A stretch of DNA of 64,000 nt from Variovorax boronicumulans (GTDB lineage: Bacteria > Pseudomonadota > Gammaproteobacteria > Burkholderiales > Burkholderiaceae_C). Of this stretch, positions 48,601-56,704 are shown piece after piece. The DNA lies in NCBI RefSeq assembly GCF_007677875.1, contig NZ_VEDO01000002.1, positions 62,001 through 126,000 of the forward strand, read 5' to 3'. The stretch's first letter is position 1, and the number at the start of each line of letters is the position of its first letter. The notes beneath the pieces were generated by a model. That model was not told the DNA's origin, searched no databases, and saw nothing but the letters and a program-made list of their open reading frames with translations. Position numbers and translations under genes: made by a program.

Positions 48601-48982
48601 CCTGCTGGCCGGCGAGGTCGGACTGCAGGGCGGCTGGCGCGTGTACTCGAGCGGCGCGGGCATCGCCCTGAGCCTCGTCGTGCGCCAGCTGCTGGGCCTG
48701 CGCGGCAGCCACGACGCGGTCCACTTCGACCCGGTGATGCCGCCAAGCCTGGACGGCCTGGTTGCGCAGGCCACGCTGCGCGGGACGAATCTGGACGTGC
48801 ACTACCGTGTCGGGCCGCGCGGCAGCGGCGTGCAGCAGCTGGTTTTGAACGGCCAGCCGCTGGCGTTCACGCGGCTGGCCAACCGCTACCGCCTGGGTGG
48901 GGCCAGCGTGGCCCTGGCCGACTGGACCACCACCCTCGCGCAGGCCGCCGGCGTCGCGCGGCTGGACATCGTGGTGGGCTGA
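45599..48982 (+). CDS. GH94 1,2-beta-oligoglucan phosphorylase
   Basis: A 1127-residue family 94 phosphorylase without signal peptide, so cytoplasmic. The N-terminal half is a beta-sandwich (FHANGTLHRLDFGDTTIALFAGN, INEYYVSQYLDHVPLDHP) and the C-terminal half an (alpha/alpha)6 barrel with HGDIVFWPLLALGQYL, YGHGDWNDSLQPADP (Asp771 is the predicted general acid), YRLNQRTHH-like region replaced by HYSLLPMVHAVINEML, and YSSSDAEFSDRYEA. Its length and motifs fit the sophorooligosaccharide phosphorylase of Listeria rather than cellobiose phosphorylase (about 820 residues) or cyclic glucan synthase (over 2800). It releases glucose-1-phosphate from imported beta-1,2-oligoglucans. Its ATG overlaps the preceding stop. 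Confidence 0.88.
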   Translation: MSASSEMVLNSPGGLSAVFHANGTLHRLDFGDTTIALFAGNALEAGTTALWLRRRQDGAVLDSLNLLSPDSGAQWRLHAGAWQARGQWGALRYLVRLQLHATAPAWSWHVDLHNAGDSAQTVDLVLLQDVALAPYGTVRINEYYVSQYLDHVPLDHPSRGIVLATRQNLAGAGQRHPWLLVGSLRHAVAYATDALQSVGLVWRSGEAPLVAVADLPNRRLQHEHAMPALQDAPGVLAAHADARLGFFAGVQADHPSATGTADLAQADAWAALADAVPPAHEPGPPWRGAVPSLFTQAGDLAALELSEAQLAERFALPWRQVERDADGLLLSFFAACGTHVALPRKERQTLRPHGQMLRTGAHLVPDERSLTSTCWMGGVFHSMATQGHVSSNRLLSTVRSYLGLNRASGQRVLVEIGGQWQLLGQPSAFAMSPRQCQWVYAHAQGVLTVCASAAAEDHALSLALQVDAGPALRWLVTHHVALQGDDGLAQGTPAWQRGADGTVTVAPAPDSAAQRQYPGGSFALQPDARSAALLEHVGADELLYLDGRSRGQPFLCLRTLQCAAFGLTLRSDLLGPLAAPDDALPRLPALRLPQLQLPPGRARSRLSALSEWLPWLQDNALVHYLAPRGLEQYTGGGWGTRDVSQGPVELLLAHGCLPPLRDLLLRVFAEQQPDGDWPQWFMFFARDRHVRAGDSHGDIVFWPLLALGQYLQASGDGGLLDERLPFFHASGAAHAEQATVWQHVQRALGVIAHRRIPATHLAAYGHGDWNDSLQPADPALRERLCSTWTVTLHYQMLRTLGSALQALGRTDQADALAVQAQAVLHDFQQQLMPDGVLAGYALFGSAGAPRYLLHPRDAMTGVHYSLLPMVHAVINEMLDPDQAAHHLALVRTHLLGPDGARLFDRPLAYCGGPQTLFQRAESASFFGREIGLMYTHAHLRYAEALAQHGDAEAFFAALCQANPIGMRQWLPQARLRQANCYYSSSDAEFSDRYEAAARYDRLLAGEVGLQGGWRVYSSGAGIALSLVVRQLLGLRGSHDAVHFDPVMPPSLDGLVAQATLRGTNLDVHYRVGPRGSGVQQLVLNGQPLAFTRLANRYRLGGASVALADWTTTLAQAAGVARLDIVVG

Positions 48983-49131
48983 ACCGCCGTTCAGGGGGCT
49001 GTCCGATCGGCGGCGATTGGACGCCGGCCACCGGCCGCCGAGCGACTGGTGCTGATGCCGATGACGGTGCACATTGGAATGCGATCGGGGCCGATGATCC
49101 GCACCCGGTCTCAACCCAGCAGGAGAAGACG

Positions 49132-49374
49132 ATGAACAGGTCTTGGATGGTGCTTGCGTTGCTTCTTTCGGGCTGCGTGACGACGAGCGGCAGTTTCATG
49201 GTGACCGGGACCAAGGCCGACGGCTCGCCGCTGCCGGCCGCCATGGCGCAGGGTTCGTCGATCTATACGGTGCGCAATGGCCTGTGCAAGGCTTACCCCG
49301 GCGCGACCGTGAAGATCACCGATTCGGCGACAGGCAAGGAACTGGCCTCGGAGAGTCCCCACCAGTGCAAGTGA
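49132..49374 (+). CDS. Small lipoprotein, unassigned
   Basis: An 80-residue lipoprotein precursor: MNRSWMVLALLLSGC gives a lipobox with Cys15. The mature 66 residues have TTSGSFMVTGTKADGSPLPAAMAQGSSIYTVRNGLCKAYPGATVKITDSATGKELASESPHQCK, a small beta-rich domain with two Cys that may form a disulphide. A strong AGGAGA lies before ATG 49132. It is 149 bases downstream of the glucan operon on the same strand and convergent with a Bug gene. I do not recognise the family; the tail GATVKITDSATGKEL is reminiscent of small surface lipoproteins. Confidence 0.7.
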   Translation: MNRSWMVLALLLSGCVTTSGSFMVTGTKADGSPLPAAMAQGSSIYTVRNGLCKAYPGATVKITDSATGKELASESPHQCK

Positions 49375-49389
49375 CGCACCCAGGGCGCG

Positions 49390-50355
49390 TCAGTCCCCGC
49401 GGATGCCGCGCGCCTTGATGATGGCACCGAAGCGTTTGGAGTCCTCCTCCGCGCGCTGGTGGAACTGCTCCGGGCTCAAAGGCAGCGCCTCGCCGCCCAG
49501 CGCCAGCATGCGCTCGCGCAGTGGCGCGGTCTGCAGGATGCGGTTGATCTCCCGGTTCAGCCGCGCGACGACATCGGCGGGCGTGCCGGCCGGTGCGTAG
49601 AAGCCGAACACCGTGTCGGCGTCGAAGCCCTTGAGCCCGGCCTCGTCCAGCGTCGGCACGTCCGGGAAGGCCGGCGAGCGCCTGGGGCTGCCCACGGCCA
49701 GCAGGCGCAGCTTGCCGGCGCGCACCTGGTTGAGGCCGATGCCGGGGTCGAAGAAGAAGTCGATCTGCCCGGCCAGCAGGTCCTGCAACGCGGGCGCGGC
49801 ACCGCGGTAGGGCACGTGCACGGCGAACACGTTGGCCTGCGCCTTCATCATCTCGCCGGCCAGGTGCGGCGAGCTGCCGTTGCCGGGCGAGCCGTAGGAG
49901 AGCTTGCCCGGGTTGGCCTTCAGATACGCGATGAACTCTGCGATGTTCTTCGGTGGCAGGTCCGGCCGCACCAGCAGGTAGACCAGCACGCGCGCGGCCG
50001 AGGCCACGGGCACGATGTCGCGCACCGGGTCGAAGGGCATGCGCGCATAGATGTGCGGGTTGACCGAAACCATCCCGCCCGAGCTCATCAGCAGCGTGTA
50101 GCCGTCCGGAGCGGCCTTGGCCACGACCTCGCCGCCGATGTTGCCGTTGGCGCCGCCGCGGTTCTCCACCACCACGGGCTGGCCCAGCGCCTCGGACAGC
50201 GGAGTGCCGACCGCCCGCGCGATCTGGTCGGCCGCACCGCCGGGCGGAAAGTTCACAACCACGCGGATCGGCTTGGCGGGCCAGGCCTGGGCCCGGGCAG
50301 CGATGGTGGTGAACGCAGCCAGGCTGGCGAGGGCGGTTCGGCGCGGGATGGTCAT
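49390..50355 (-). CDS. Bug/TctC-type binding protein
   Basis: A 321-residue periplasmic binding protein with a signal peptide (MTIPRRTALASLAAFTTIAARAQA) followed by WPAKPIRVVVNFPPGGAADQIARAVGTPLSEALGQPVVVENRGGANGNIGGEVVAKAAPDGYTLL, the Bug hallmark. AGGAGA lies before ATG 50355. It is 29 bases downstream of the benzoylformate-decarboxylase-like gene and almost surely cotranscribed, so a 2-oxo acid or aromatic acid is a reasonable ligand guess. No TctA or TctB genes are present. Confidence 0.88.
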   Translation of the reverse strand: MTIPRRTALASLAAFTTIAARAQAWPAKPIRVVVNFPPGGAADQIARAVGTPLSEALGQPVVVENRGGANGNIGGEVVAKAAPDGYTLLMSSGGMVSVNPHIYARMPFDPVRDIVPVASAARVLVYLLVRPDLPPKNIAEFIAYLKANPGKLSYGSPGNGSSPHLAGEMMKAQANVFAVHVPYRGAAPALQDLLAGQIDFFFDPGIGLNQVRAGKLRLLAVGSPRRSPAFPDVPTLDEAGLKGFDADTVFGFYAPAGTPADVVARLNREINRILQTAPLRERMLALGGEALPLSPEQFHQRAEEDSKRFGAIIKARGIRGD

Positions 50356-50384
50356 GCGTGTCTCCTCTTTCTTGTCGGGATGGT

Positions 50385-51977
50385 TCAGTCGACTTCGATT
50401 TCGAGCAAGGTCGGTGCCGTCGCAGCAAGCGCCTGCGGCAACAGACGCTCCAGCGCTTCGCCATTGGCTGCGCGCAGGCCCTCGCAGCCATGGCCGCGGG
50501 CCAGCGCCACGAAGTCCAGGTCGGGCAGGGCGGTGCCCGGCAGCTCGGCCCCGGCCGCGAAGCCGAAGGCCGGCGCGAACATGTTGAGCGCCGCGTAGCT
50601 GCGGTTCTTGAGGATCAGCACCGTCAGCGGCAGCCGCAGCTGGGCGGCGCTCCACAGCGCCTGGATCGCGTACATGGCCGAGCCGTCGCCGATCAGCGCG
50701 ATCACGCGCTGGCCGGGGCGGCCCAGCGCCACGCCCACGGCGGCCGGCAGGCTGTAGCCCAGGCCGCCGCTGCACATGGTGTAGAAGCTGCCGGCCGCGC
50801 GCATGGGCAGGTGCTGCTGCATCGTCGGGCGCGCGCTGGGTGCCTCCTCGACCACCACGGCACCGGCTGGCCGCAGCCGGTCGAGCCGGTGCAGCACCCA
50901 GGCCGTCGACGGGCGTTCGCCGGCCGCGGGCGCCGGCGGCACCGGGGCTGGCTGGCGCGCGGGCGGCGGCTCGCGGTGGGCCGTGGCGCTGGCCGGCCGG
51001 GCCAGCAGGTCCTCGAGTGCGAGCCGGATGTTGCCGACCACGGCCAAGCCCACGGGTGCCCAGGCCGCGACCTGCGGGTCGTCGACGATCTGCGCCAGGC
51101 TGCTGCCTTCCGGCAGGTGCGGCCCGGCCCCCTCCACGTGGTAGGTGAAGGCCGGCGCGCCGAGCGCGAGCACGACGTCGTGCCCGGCCAGCCTGGCGAC
51201 GATCTGCTCGCGCATGGCCGGCAGGAAGCCGGCGAACAGCGGGTGGTCTTCCGGGAAGCCCGCGCGGCCCGACATGGGCGCGATCCACACGCGCGCCTGG
51301 TGGCGCTCGGCCAGGGCGACGGTGGCGTCCCAGGCGCCGGCGCGGTCCGTGGCCGCGCCGACCACGAAGGCGGGACGGCGGCTCGCCTCCAGCAGCTGGC
51401 CGATCCGCGCGAGCAAGGCTGGGTCGGGCCGCGCCACCTGGCTCACCGTGCGCGCCAGCACGGGCTCGGTCGGCCGCGCCCAGTCGTCGGCCGGGATCGA
51501 CACCAGCACCGGGCCCTTGGGCTCCTGCATGGCGATGTAGTAGGCGCGCGCGATGGCCAGCGGCACGTCCTCGGCGCGGGCCGGCTCCACGCTCCACTTG
51601 ACGTAGGGCTTGGGCAGCTCGGTCGCCTGGGCCGAGAACAGGAAGGGCTCGAAGGGCAGGATGGAACGCGCCTGCTGGCCGGCCGTGATGACCATGGGCG
51701 TGCGGTTTTTGTGCGCCGTGAAGATGTTGCCCATGGCGTGGCCCACACCGGCGGCTGAGTGCAGGTTCACGAATGCCGCATTGCCCGTGGCCTGGGCGTA
51801 GCCGTCGGCCATGCCCACGACCACGGATTCCTGCAGGCCCAGCACATAGCGGAAGTCGTCCGGGAAATCGAGGAACAGCGGCAGCTCGGTCGAGCCGGGG
51901 TTGCCGAAGATGGTGTCGATGCCGAAGCTGCGCAGCAGCTGCAGCACGGCTTCACGGACGGTGGGTTGGTCGGACAT
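50385..51977 (-). CDS. mdlC: Benzoylformate decarboxylase-like ThDP enzyme
   Basis: A 530-residue thiamine-diphosphate enzyme matching Pseudomonas MdlC along its length. It has FGNPGSTELPLFLDFPDDFRYVLGLQESVVVGMADGYAQATG with Ser29 and Glu50, NLHSAAGVGHAMG with His73 and TYHVEG with His280, equivalent to MdlC Ser26, Glu47, His70 and His281. GDGSAMYAIQALWSAAQ is the ThDP/Mg motif. It would decarboxylate benzoylformate or another 2-oxo acid to an aldehyde. Mandelate racemase, dehydrogenase and aldehyde dehydrogenase genes are absent, so the natural substrate is uncertain. It is divergent from a LysR gene and followed by a Bug protein. Confidence 0.8.
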   Translation of the reverse strand: MSDQPTVREAVLQLLRSFGIDTIFGNPGSTELPLFLDFPDDFRYVLGLQESVVVGMADGYAQATGNAAFVNLHSAAGVGHAMGNIFTAHKNRTPMVITAGQQARSILPFEPFLFSAQATELPKPYVKWSVEPARAEDVPLAIARAYYIAMQEPKGPVLVSIPADDWARPTEPVLARTVSQVARPDPALLARIGQLLEASRRPAFVVGAATDRAGAWDATVALAERHQARVWIAPMSGRAGFPEDHPLFAGFLPAMREQIVARLAGHDVVLALGAPAFTYHVEGAGPHLPEGSSLAQIVDDPQVAAWAPVGLAVVGNIRLALEDLLARPASATAHREPPPARQPAPVPPAPAAGERPSTAWVLHRLDRLRPAGAVVVEEAPSARPTMQQHLPMRAAGSFYTMCSGGLGYSLPAAVGVALGRPGQRVIALIGDGSAMYAIQALWSAAQLRLPLTVLILKNRSYAALNMFAPAFGFAAGAELPGTALPDLDFVALARGHGCEGLRAANGEALERLLPQALAATAPTLLEIEVD

Positions 51978-52030
51978 GGAAGCAGCCGCAAGAGATCGAA
52001 GCCTGCGATCTTCGGTCTGCCAGCTCATGC

Positions 52031-52046
52031 GATCAATAAAATGATC
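52031..52046. promoter_or_regulatory. GATCA-N6-TGATC inverted repeat in the mdlC-like/lysR gap
   Basis: GATCA (52031-52035) and TGATC (52042-52046) flank ATAAAA in the 81-bp gap between the divergent genes, 12 bases before the LysR start. An AT-rich centre with perfect arms fits a LysR-type site that also autoregulates. Not verified. Confidence 0.45.
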
Positions 52047-52058
52047 CGGATAAGAACC

Positions 52059-53006
52059 ATGCATCCCATGCATATCAACGCACTCGACCTCAACCTGCTG
52101 CGCCTGTTCGACGCGATCGGCCGCACGCGCAACGTGAGCCGCGCGGCCGAGCTGCTGGACATCACCCAGCCTGCGGCCAGCCAGGGCCTGGCGCGGCTGC
52201 GCACGCTGCTGCACGACCCGCTGTTCGTGCGGGCCGGGGCCGGCGTGCGGCCCACGCCCAAGGCCGAGGCGCTGGGCAGCGCGGTGCGCGAGGCGCTGGG
52301 CATCCTGGAGCAGGCGCTCAACGCGCAGGCGAGCTTCGATCCGACCAGCGCCCGCCAGGTGTTCCGCCTGCACCTGTCCGACATCGGCGAGGCGCGCTTC
52401 CTGCCCGAGCTCATGGCTGCGCTGCTGCGCGCCGCGCCGGGCGTGCGCGTGGAGACCATGCCGCTGCCCGCGACCGAAATCGCACCCGCGCTGGACGACG
52501 GCCGCATCGACCTGGCCTTCGGCTTCCTGCCCCAGGTGCAGGGCACCGAGCAGGTGGCGCTGCTGCGCGACCGCTACATCGTGCTGCTGCGCGAGGGTCA
52601 CCCACTGCTGCGCACGCGCCGCAAGGCCGGCGACGGCCTGACCTGGCTGCGCGAACTGGAACTGGTGGCCGTGCGCACGCACTCGGACACCTTGCGCATC
52701 CTCGAACTGCTGCAGCTGCGGGACCGGCTGCGCCTGACCACGCACCACTTCCTCGTGCTGCCGGCCATCGTGCGCGCGACCGACCTGGCCGTCGTGATGC
52801 CGCGCAACATCGCGCTCGGCTTTGCCGAGCAGGGCGGCTATGCGCTGGTGGAGCCGCCGCTGCCGCTGGCGGAGTTCACGGTCTCGCTGCACTGGAGCCG
52901 GCGCCATGCCAACGAACCGGCGCGCGCCTGGCTGCGGGAGTTCGTCGTGGACCTGTTCGCGCATGCGGCGGCTGGGCGCGACCATCGGGTTTCCCCGGCC
53001 CGCTGA
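52059..53006 (+). CDS. LysR-family regulator divergent from the mdlC-like gene
   Basis: A 315-residue LysR-type regulator. MHINALDLNLLRLFDAIGRTRNVSRAAELLDITQPAASQGLARLRTLLHDPLFVRAGAGVRPTPKAEAL is the DNA-binding domain of the NodD/LinR-like subgroup, followed by an effector domain (about 95-300). ATG 52059 gives MHPMHINAL and a second ATG at 52068 gives MHINAL; both are plausible. It shares an 81-bp control region containing a palindrome with the decarboxylase gene and is its likely regulator. The effector is probably the 2-oxo acid substrate or a derivative. Confidence 0.87.
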   Translation: MHPMHINALDLNLLRLFDAIGRTRNVSRAAELLDITQPAASQGLARLRTLLHDPLFVRAGAGVRPTPKAEALGSAVREALGILEQALNAQASFDPTSARQVFRLHLSDIGEARFLPELMAALLRAAPGVRVETMPLPATEIAPALDDGRIDLAFGFLPQVQGTEQVALLRDRYIVLLREGHPLLRTRRKAGDGLTWLRELELVAVRTHSDTLRILELLQLRDRLRLTTHHFLVLPAIVRATDLAVVMPRNIALGFAEQGGYALVEPPLPLAEFTVSLHWSRRHANEPARAWLREFVVDLFAHAAAGRDHRVSPAR

Positions 53007-53169
53007 AGCAGGCCGGCGCAGGCTGGGGCCGGGCCTGTCGCCCTTAACATCGCGCCCACGCTCGGTTTTGGTGCACGGCCGGCGGGGAAGGGCCGCTGCA
53101 AGGTGGCATCGACCTTGCTGGTGTGACCGAAACACATCCAAGACCCGCCCAGAGGTGCCTGCGCTGCCC

Positions 53170-54696
53170 ATGACCATTCCCCGTTTGGCACTCGCCAACA
53201 TCACCAAGGCCTACCCGGCCGTCGTGGCCAACAGCGATGTCTCGCTGACCGTGATGCCCGGCGAGACCCACGCCGTGCTCGGCGAGAACGGCGCCGGCAA
53301 GTCCACGCTGATGAAGATCATCTACGGCTCGGTCAAGCCCGATCAGGGCACGGTGACCTTCGATGGCCGCGAGGTGCACATCCGCAACCCGCAGGAGGCG
53401 CGCGCTTTAGGCATCAGCATGGTGTTCCAGCACTTCAGCCTGTTCGACACGCTGACCGTGGCCGAGAACGTCTGGCTCGGGCTGGACAAGCACCTGAAGC
53501 TGGCCGAGGTCACGCAGCGCATCACGGCCAAGGCCGGCGAATACGGCCTGGACATCGACCCCACGCGCCCCGTGCACACGCTGTCGGTCGGCGAGATGCA
53601 GCGCGTGGAGATCATCCGCGCGCTGCTGACCGAACCCAAGCTCCTGATCCTGGACGAACCGACCTCGGTGCTGACGCCGCAGGCGGTCGAGAAGCTGTTC
53701 GTGGTGCTCAAGAAGCTCGCGGCCGAGGGCTGCAGCATCCTGTACATCAGCCACAAGCTGCACGAGATCCGCGAACTCTGCACGGCCTGCACGGTATTGC
53801 GCGGCGGCAAGGTCACGGGCGTGTGCAATCCACGCGAGGAGAGCAATGCCTCGCTGAGCCGCCTCATGATCGGCGCCGAGCCGCCGGCGCTGCAGCACCG
53901 CGAGGCGAAGACCGGTGCCACCGTTCTGCAGGTGCAGGGCCTCACGCTGGCGCGCGAGGACCAGTTCGGCGTGGACCTGGAAGGGATCGACCTGGACGTG
54001 CGCGCCGGCGAAGTCGTCGGCATCGCGGGCGTCTCGGGCAACGGGCAAAAGGAACTGCTCTACGCGCTGTCGGGCGAGGACTGCCGCGCCCAGCCGGCCA
54101 TGGTGCGCATCTTCGGCCAGGACGCGGCCCGCCTGCGCCCGGGCCGCCGGCGCGCGCTGGGTCTGCACTTCGTGCCGGAAGAACGGCTCGGGCGTGGCGC
54201 CGTGCCCACGCTGAGCCTGGCGCACAACCTGCTGCTCACACGCAACGACGCCGTGGCCAGGAGCGGCTGGATCCGCGTACGCCGGCTCACCGAGCAGGCG
54301 CGCGAGACCATCGCGCGCTACAAGGTCAAGGCCGGCGGGCCCCAGTCGGCCGCCAAGTCGCTGTCGGGCGGCAACCTGCAGAAGTTCATCGTCGGGCGCG
54401 AGATTGACGCCCAGCCCAAACTGCTGATCGTCTCGCAGCCGACATGGGGCGTGGACGTGGGCGCGGCCGCGCAGATCCGCGGCGCCATCCTCGCGCTGCG
54501 CGACGCGGGTTGCGCCGTGCTCGTGGTCAGCGAGGAGTTGGACGAGCTGTTCGAGATCAGCGACCGGCTCTACGTGATCGCCAAGGGCCGGCTGTCGCCC
54601 TCCGTGGCGCGCGCGCAGGCGACCGTGCCGCAGATCGGCGAATGGATGTCGGGCCTGTGGACCGGAGCAGGGGAGGCGCAGCATGCTCAAGCTTGA
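53170..54696 (+). CDS. Nucleoside/purine ABC transporter ATP-binding protein (YufO type)
   Basis: A 508-residue double ABC ATPase. The first half has Walker A GENGAGKST (38-46), signature LSVGEMQRVEI and Walker B LLILDEPTSVLT with a switch His in YISHKLHEI. The second half has a degenerate Walker A (GVSGNGQKE), an intact signature LSGGNLQKFIVGRE and LLIVSQPTWGVDVGA in the Walker B place, lacking the catalytic Glu. This asymmetry is normal for the BMP-type uptake systems. Permease genes follow with a 14-base overlap. It powers uptake of purine bases or nucleosides. Confidence 0.9.
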   Translation: MTIPRLALANITKAYPAVVANSDVSLTVMPGETHAVLGENGAGKSTLMKIIYGSVKPDQGTVTFDGREVHIRNPQEARALGISMVFQHFSLFDTLTVAENVWLGLDKHLKLAEVTQRITAKAGEYGLDIDPTRPVHTLSVGEMQRVEIIRALLTEPKLLILDEPTSVLTPQAVEKLFVVLKKLAAEGCSILYISHKLHEIRELCTACTVLRGGKVTGVCNPREESNASLSRLMIGAEPPALQHREAKTGATVLQVQGLTLAREDQFGVDLEGIDLDVRAGEVVGIAGVSGNGQKELLYALSGEDCRAQPAMVRIFGQDAARLRPGRRRALGLHFVPEERLGRGAVPTLSLAHNLLLTRNDAVARSGWIRVRRLTEQARETIARYKVKAGGPQSAAKSLSGGNLQKFIVGREIDAQPKLLIVSQPTWGVDVGAAAQIRGAILALRDAGCAVLVVSEELDELFEISDRLYVIAKGRLSPSVARAQATVPQIGEWMSGLWTGAGEAQHAQA

Positions 54697-55747
54697 AGCC
54701 CGGCCCGAACCCTCGAAGTTCTGGAGCTTCGCCTCGCCGCTGCTGGCGCTCGCGATCACGGTGCTGATCGGCACGGCGCTGTTCATCGCGCTGGGCAAGG
54801 ACCCGCTGCGCGGCCTCGGCGTGTTCTTCTGGGAGCCGCTGCGCAACGCCTACGCACTCGGCGAACTCATGGTCAAGGCCACGCCGCTGCTGATCATCGC
54901 GCTGGGGCTGGCGGTGTGCTTCCGCTCCAACGTCTGGAACATCGGCGCCGAGGGGCAGTTCGTGATCGGCGCCATCTGCGCGGGCTGCGTCGCGCTGATG
55001 GCCGGCAAGGGCACCTCGGGCTGGATCGTCGTGCCCATCCTCGCGGCCGGCATCCTGGGCGGCATGCTGTGGGCCGGCATCGTGGCGCTGCTGCGCGACC
55101 GCTTCAATGCCAGCGAGATCCTCGTGAGCCTGATGCTGGTCTACGTGGCGATCCAGTTCCTGGGTTACCTCGTGCAGGGGCCGCTCAAGGACCCGATGGG
55201 CTACAACTTCCCGCAGAGCAAGACCTTCGAGGCCGCAACGCAGATCCCGCGGCTCATGAAGGGCTCGCGCGTGAGCATCGGCCTCGTGATCGCGCTGCTC
55301 GGCGCGGGCGCGCTCTGGGTGTTCCTGTTCCGCACGCGGGCCGGCTTCGCGCAGCAGGTCGGCGGCCTCGCGCCGGCGGCTGCGCGCTACGCGGGCTTCT
55401 CGTCGCGGCGCGCGCTGTGGATCGCGCTGCTGACCTCGGGCGGCGCGGCCGGCCTGGCCGGTGCGCTGGAGGTGGCTGGCCCGATCGGCCAGCTCACGCC
55501 CTACGTGCCGGCGGGCTACGGCTTCGCGGCCATCATCGTGGCCTTCGTCGGCCGCCTGCATCCCATCGGCATGGTGTTCTCGGCCATCCTCATGAGCATG
55601 TTCTACATCGGCGGCGAACTGGCGCAATCGCGCCTGGGCCTGCCCAAGTCGCTGACGGGCGTGTTCCAGGGTCTGCTGCTGTTCACGCTGCTGGCCTGCG
55701 ACACGCTCATCGCGTACCGCGTGCGCTTCGCCCGGAGGGCTGCGTGA
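54683..55747 (+). CDS. BMP-system ABC transporter permease (YufP type)
   Basis: A 354-residue permease of the branched-chain/BPD_transp_2 type with about ten segments. NVWNIGAEGQFVIGAICAG and FNASEILVSLMLVYVAIQFLGYL are typical blocks, and GYGFAAIIVAFVGRLHPIGMVFSAILMSMFYIGGELAQ forms the C-terminal pore part. The ATG at 54683 overlaps the end of the ATPase gene by 14 bases, and its stop overlaps the next ATG (TGATG at 55745). It forms half of the channel with the next gene. Confidence 0.9.
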   Translation: MLKLEARPEPSKFWSFASPLLALAITVLIGTALFIALGKDPLRGLGVFFWEPLRNAYALGELMVKATPLLIIALGLAVCFRSNVWNIGAEGQFVIGAICAGCVALMAGKGTSGWIVVPILAAGILGGMLWAGIVALLRDRFNASEILVSLMLVYVAIQFLGYLVQGPLKDPMGYNFPQSKTFEAATQIPRLMKGSRVSIGLVIALLGAGALWVFLFRTRAGFAQQVGGLAPAAARYAGFSSRRALWIALLTSGGAAGLAGALEVAGPIGQLTPYVPAGYGFAAIIVAFVGRLHPIGMVFSAILMSMFYIGGELAQSRLGLPKSLTGVFQGLLLFTLLACDTLIAYRVRFARRAA

Positions 55748-56667
55748 TGGATGCCTACGCACTCCTCTTGGCCGCCACGCTCAACGCGGGCACCGTGCTC
55801 GCGCTCGCGGCGCTGGGCCTGCTCATCAACGAGAAGGCCGGCATCATCAACCTGGGCGCCGAGGGCATGATGCTGTGCGCCGCCATCGCCGGTTTCGCGG
55901 CGGCCGTGCACAGCGGCAGCACCTGGGTCGGCTTTGCGGCCGGCATGGTGGCCGGCGCGGCCATGGCCGCTGCCTTCGGCGTGCTCGTGATCTGGTTCAA
56001 CACCAACCAGTACGCAACGGGCCTGGCGCTGAGCCTGTTCGGCAGCGGCTTCTCGGCCTTCGTGGGCGTGGGCTACGTGCAGGAGAAGCTGCCGCCCTCG
56101 CCGCAGTACGCGATTCCGGTGCTGGCGGACATCCCCTGGTTCGGCCCCGCGCTGTTCCGCCACCATCCCATGGTCTACATCGCCGTGCTGTTCACGTTCG
56201 CGCTGATCTGGTTTCTGATGCGCACGCGCGCGGGGCTGGTGCTGCGCTCGGTCGGCGAATCGCCCGAGTCGTCCCACGCACTGGGCTACCCGGTGCGGCG
56301 CATCCGCTTTCTCGCCGTGCTCGCCGGGGGCGCGCTGTGCGGGCTGGCCGGCAGCTACCTGTCGGTGGTCTACACGCCGCTGTGGGTCGAGGGCATGGTG
56401 GCCGGCAACGGCTGGATCGCGCTGGCGCTGACGACGTTCGCCACCTGGCGGCCCGCGCGCGTGCTGCTGGGCGCCTACCTGTTCGGCGGCGTGGGCCAGC
56501 TCGGCTTCTTCCTGCAGAGCCAGGGCGTGCAGGTGCCCAGCCAGTTCCTGTCGATGCTGCAGTACATCGCCCCCGTGGTGGTGCTGGCCATCATCTCGCG
56601 CAACCCGGCGTGGATCCGGGCCAACATGCCCAACGCCATCGGCAAGCCCTTCTACCCCGGCTCATAA
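55747..56667 (+). CDS. BMP-system ABC transporter permease (YufQ type)
   Basis: A 306-residue permease of the same family with about nine segments. LNAGTVLALAALGLLINEKAGIINLGAEGMMLCAAIAGF is the diagnostic block, and VGESPESSHALGYPVRRIRFLAVLAGGALCGLAGSYLSVVYTPLWVEGMVAGNGWIALALTTF carries the conserved loop and helices. Start ATG 55747 (a GTG three bases earlier is in frame). The binding-protein gene follows after 37 bases. Together with the previous permease it imports purines or nucleosides. Confidence 0.9.
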   Translation: MDAYALLLAATLNAGTVLALAALGLLINEKAGIINLGAEGMMLCAAIAGFAAAVHSGSTWVGFAAGMVAGAAMAAAFGVLVIWFNTNQYATGLALSLFGSGFSAFVGVGYVQEKLPPSPQYAIPVLADIPWFGPALFRHHPMVYIAVLFTFALIWFLMRTRAGLVLRSVGESPESSHALGYPVRRIRFLAVLAGGALCGLAGSYLSVVYTPLWVEGMVAGNGWIALALTTFATWRPARVLLGAYLFGGVGQLGFFLQSQGVQVPSQFLSMLQYIAPVVVLAIISRNPAWIRANMPNAIGKPFYPGS

Positions 56668-56704
56668 TCGGGCCGCTTTTTTCGTTGACACCTCCGGAGA
56701 ATCC

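Noticed and set aside
45599-48982. Annotation as cyclic beta-1,2-glucan synthase
   Set aside because: The GH94 domain occurs in those enzymes, but this protein is only 1127 residues, has no glycosyltransferase 84 domain or membrane segments and sits with degradative genes. Phosphorylase fits better.
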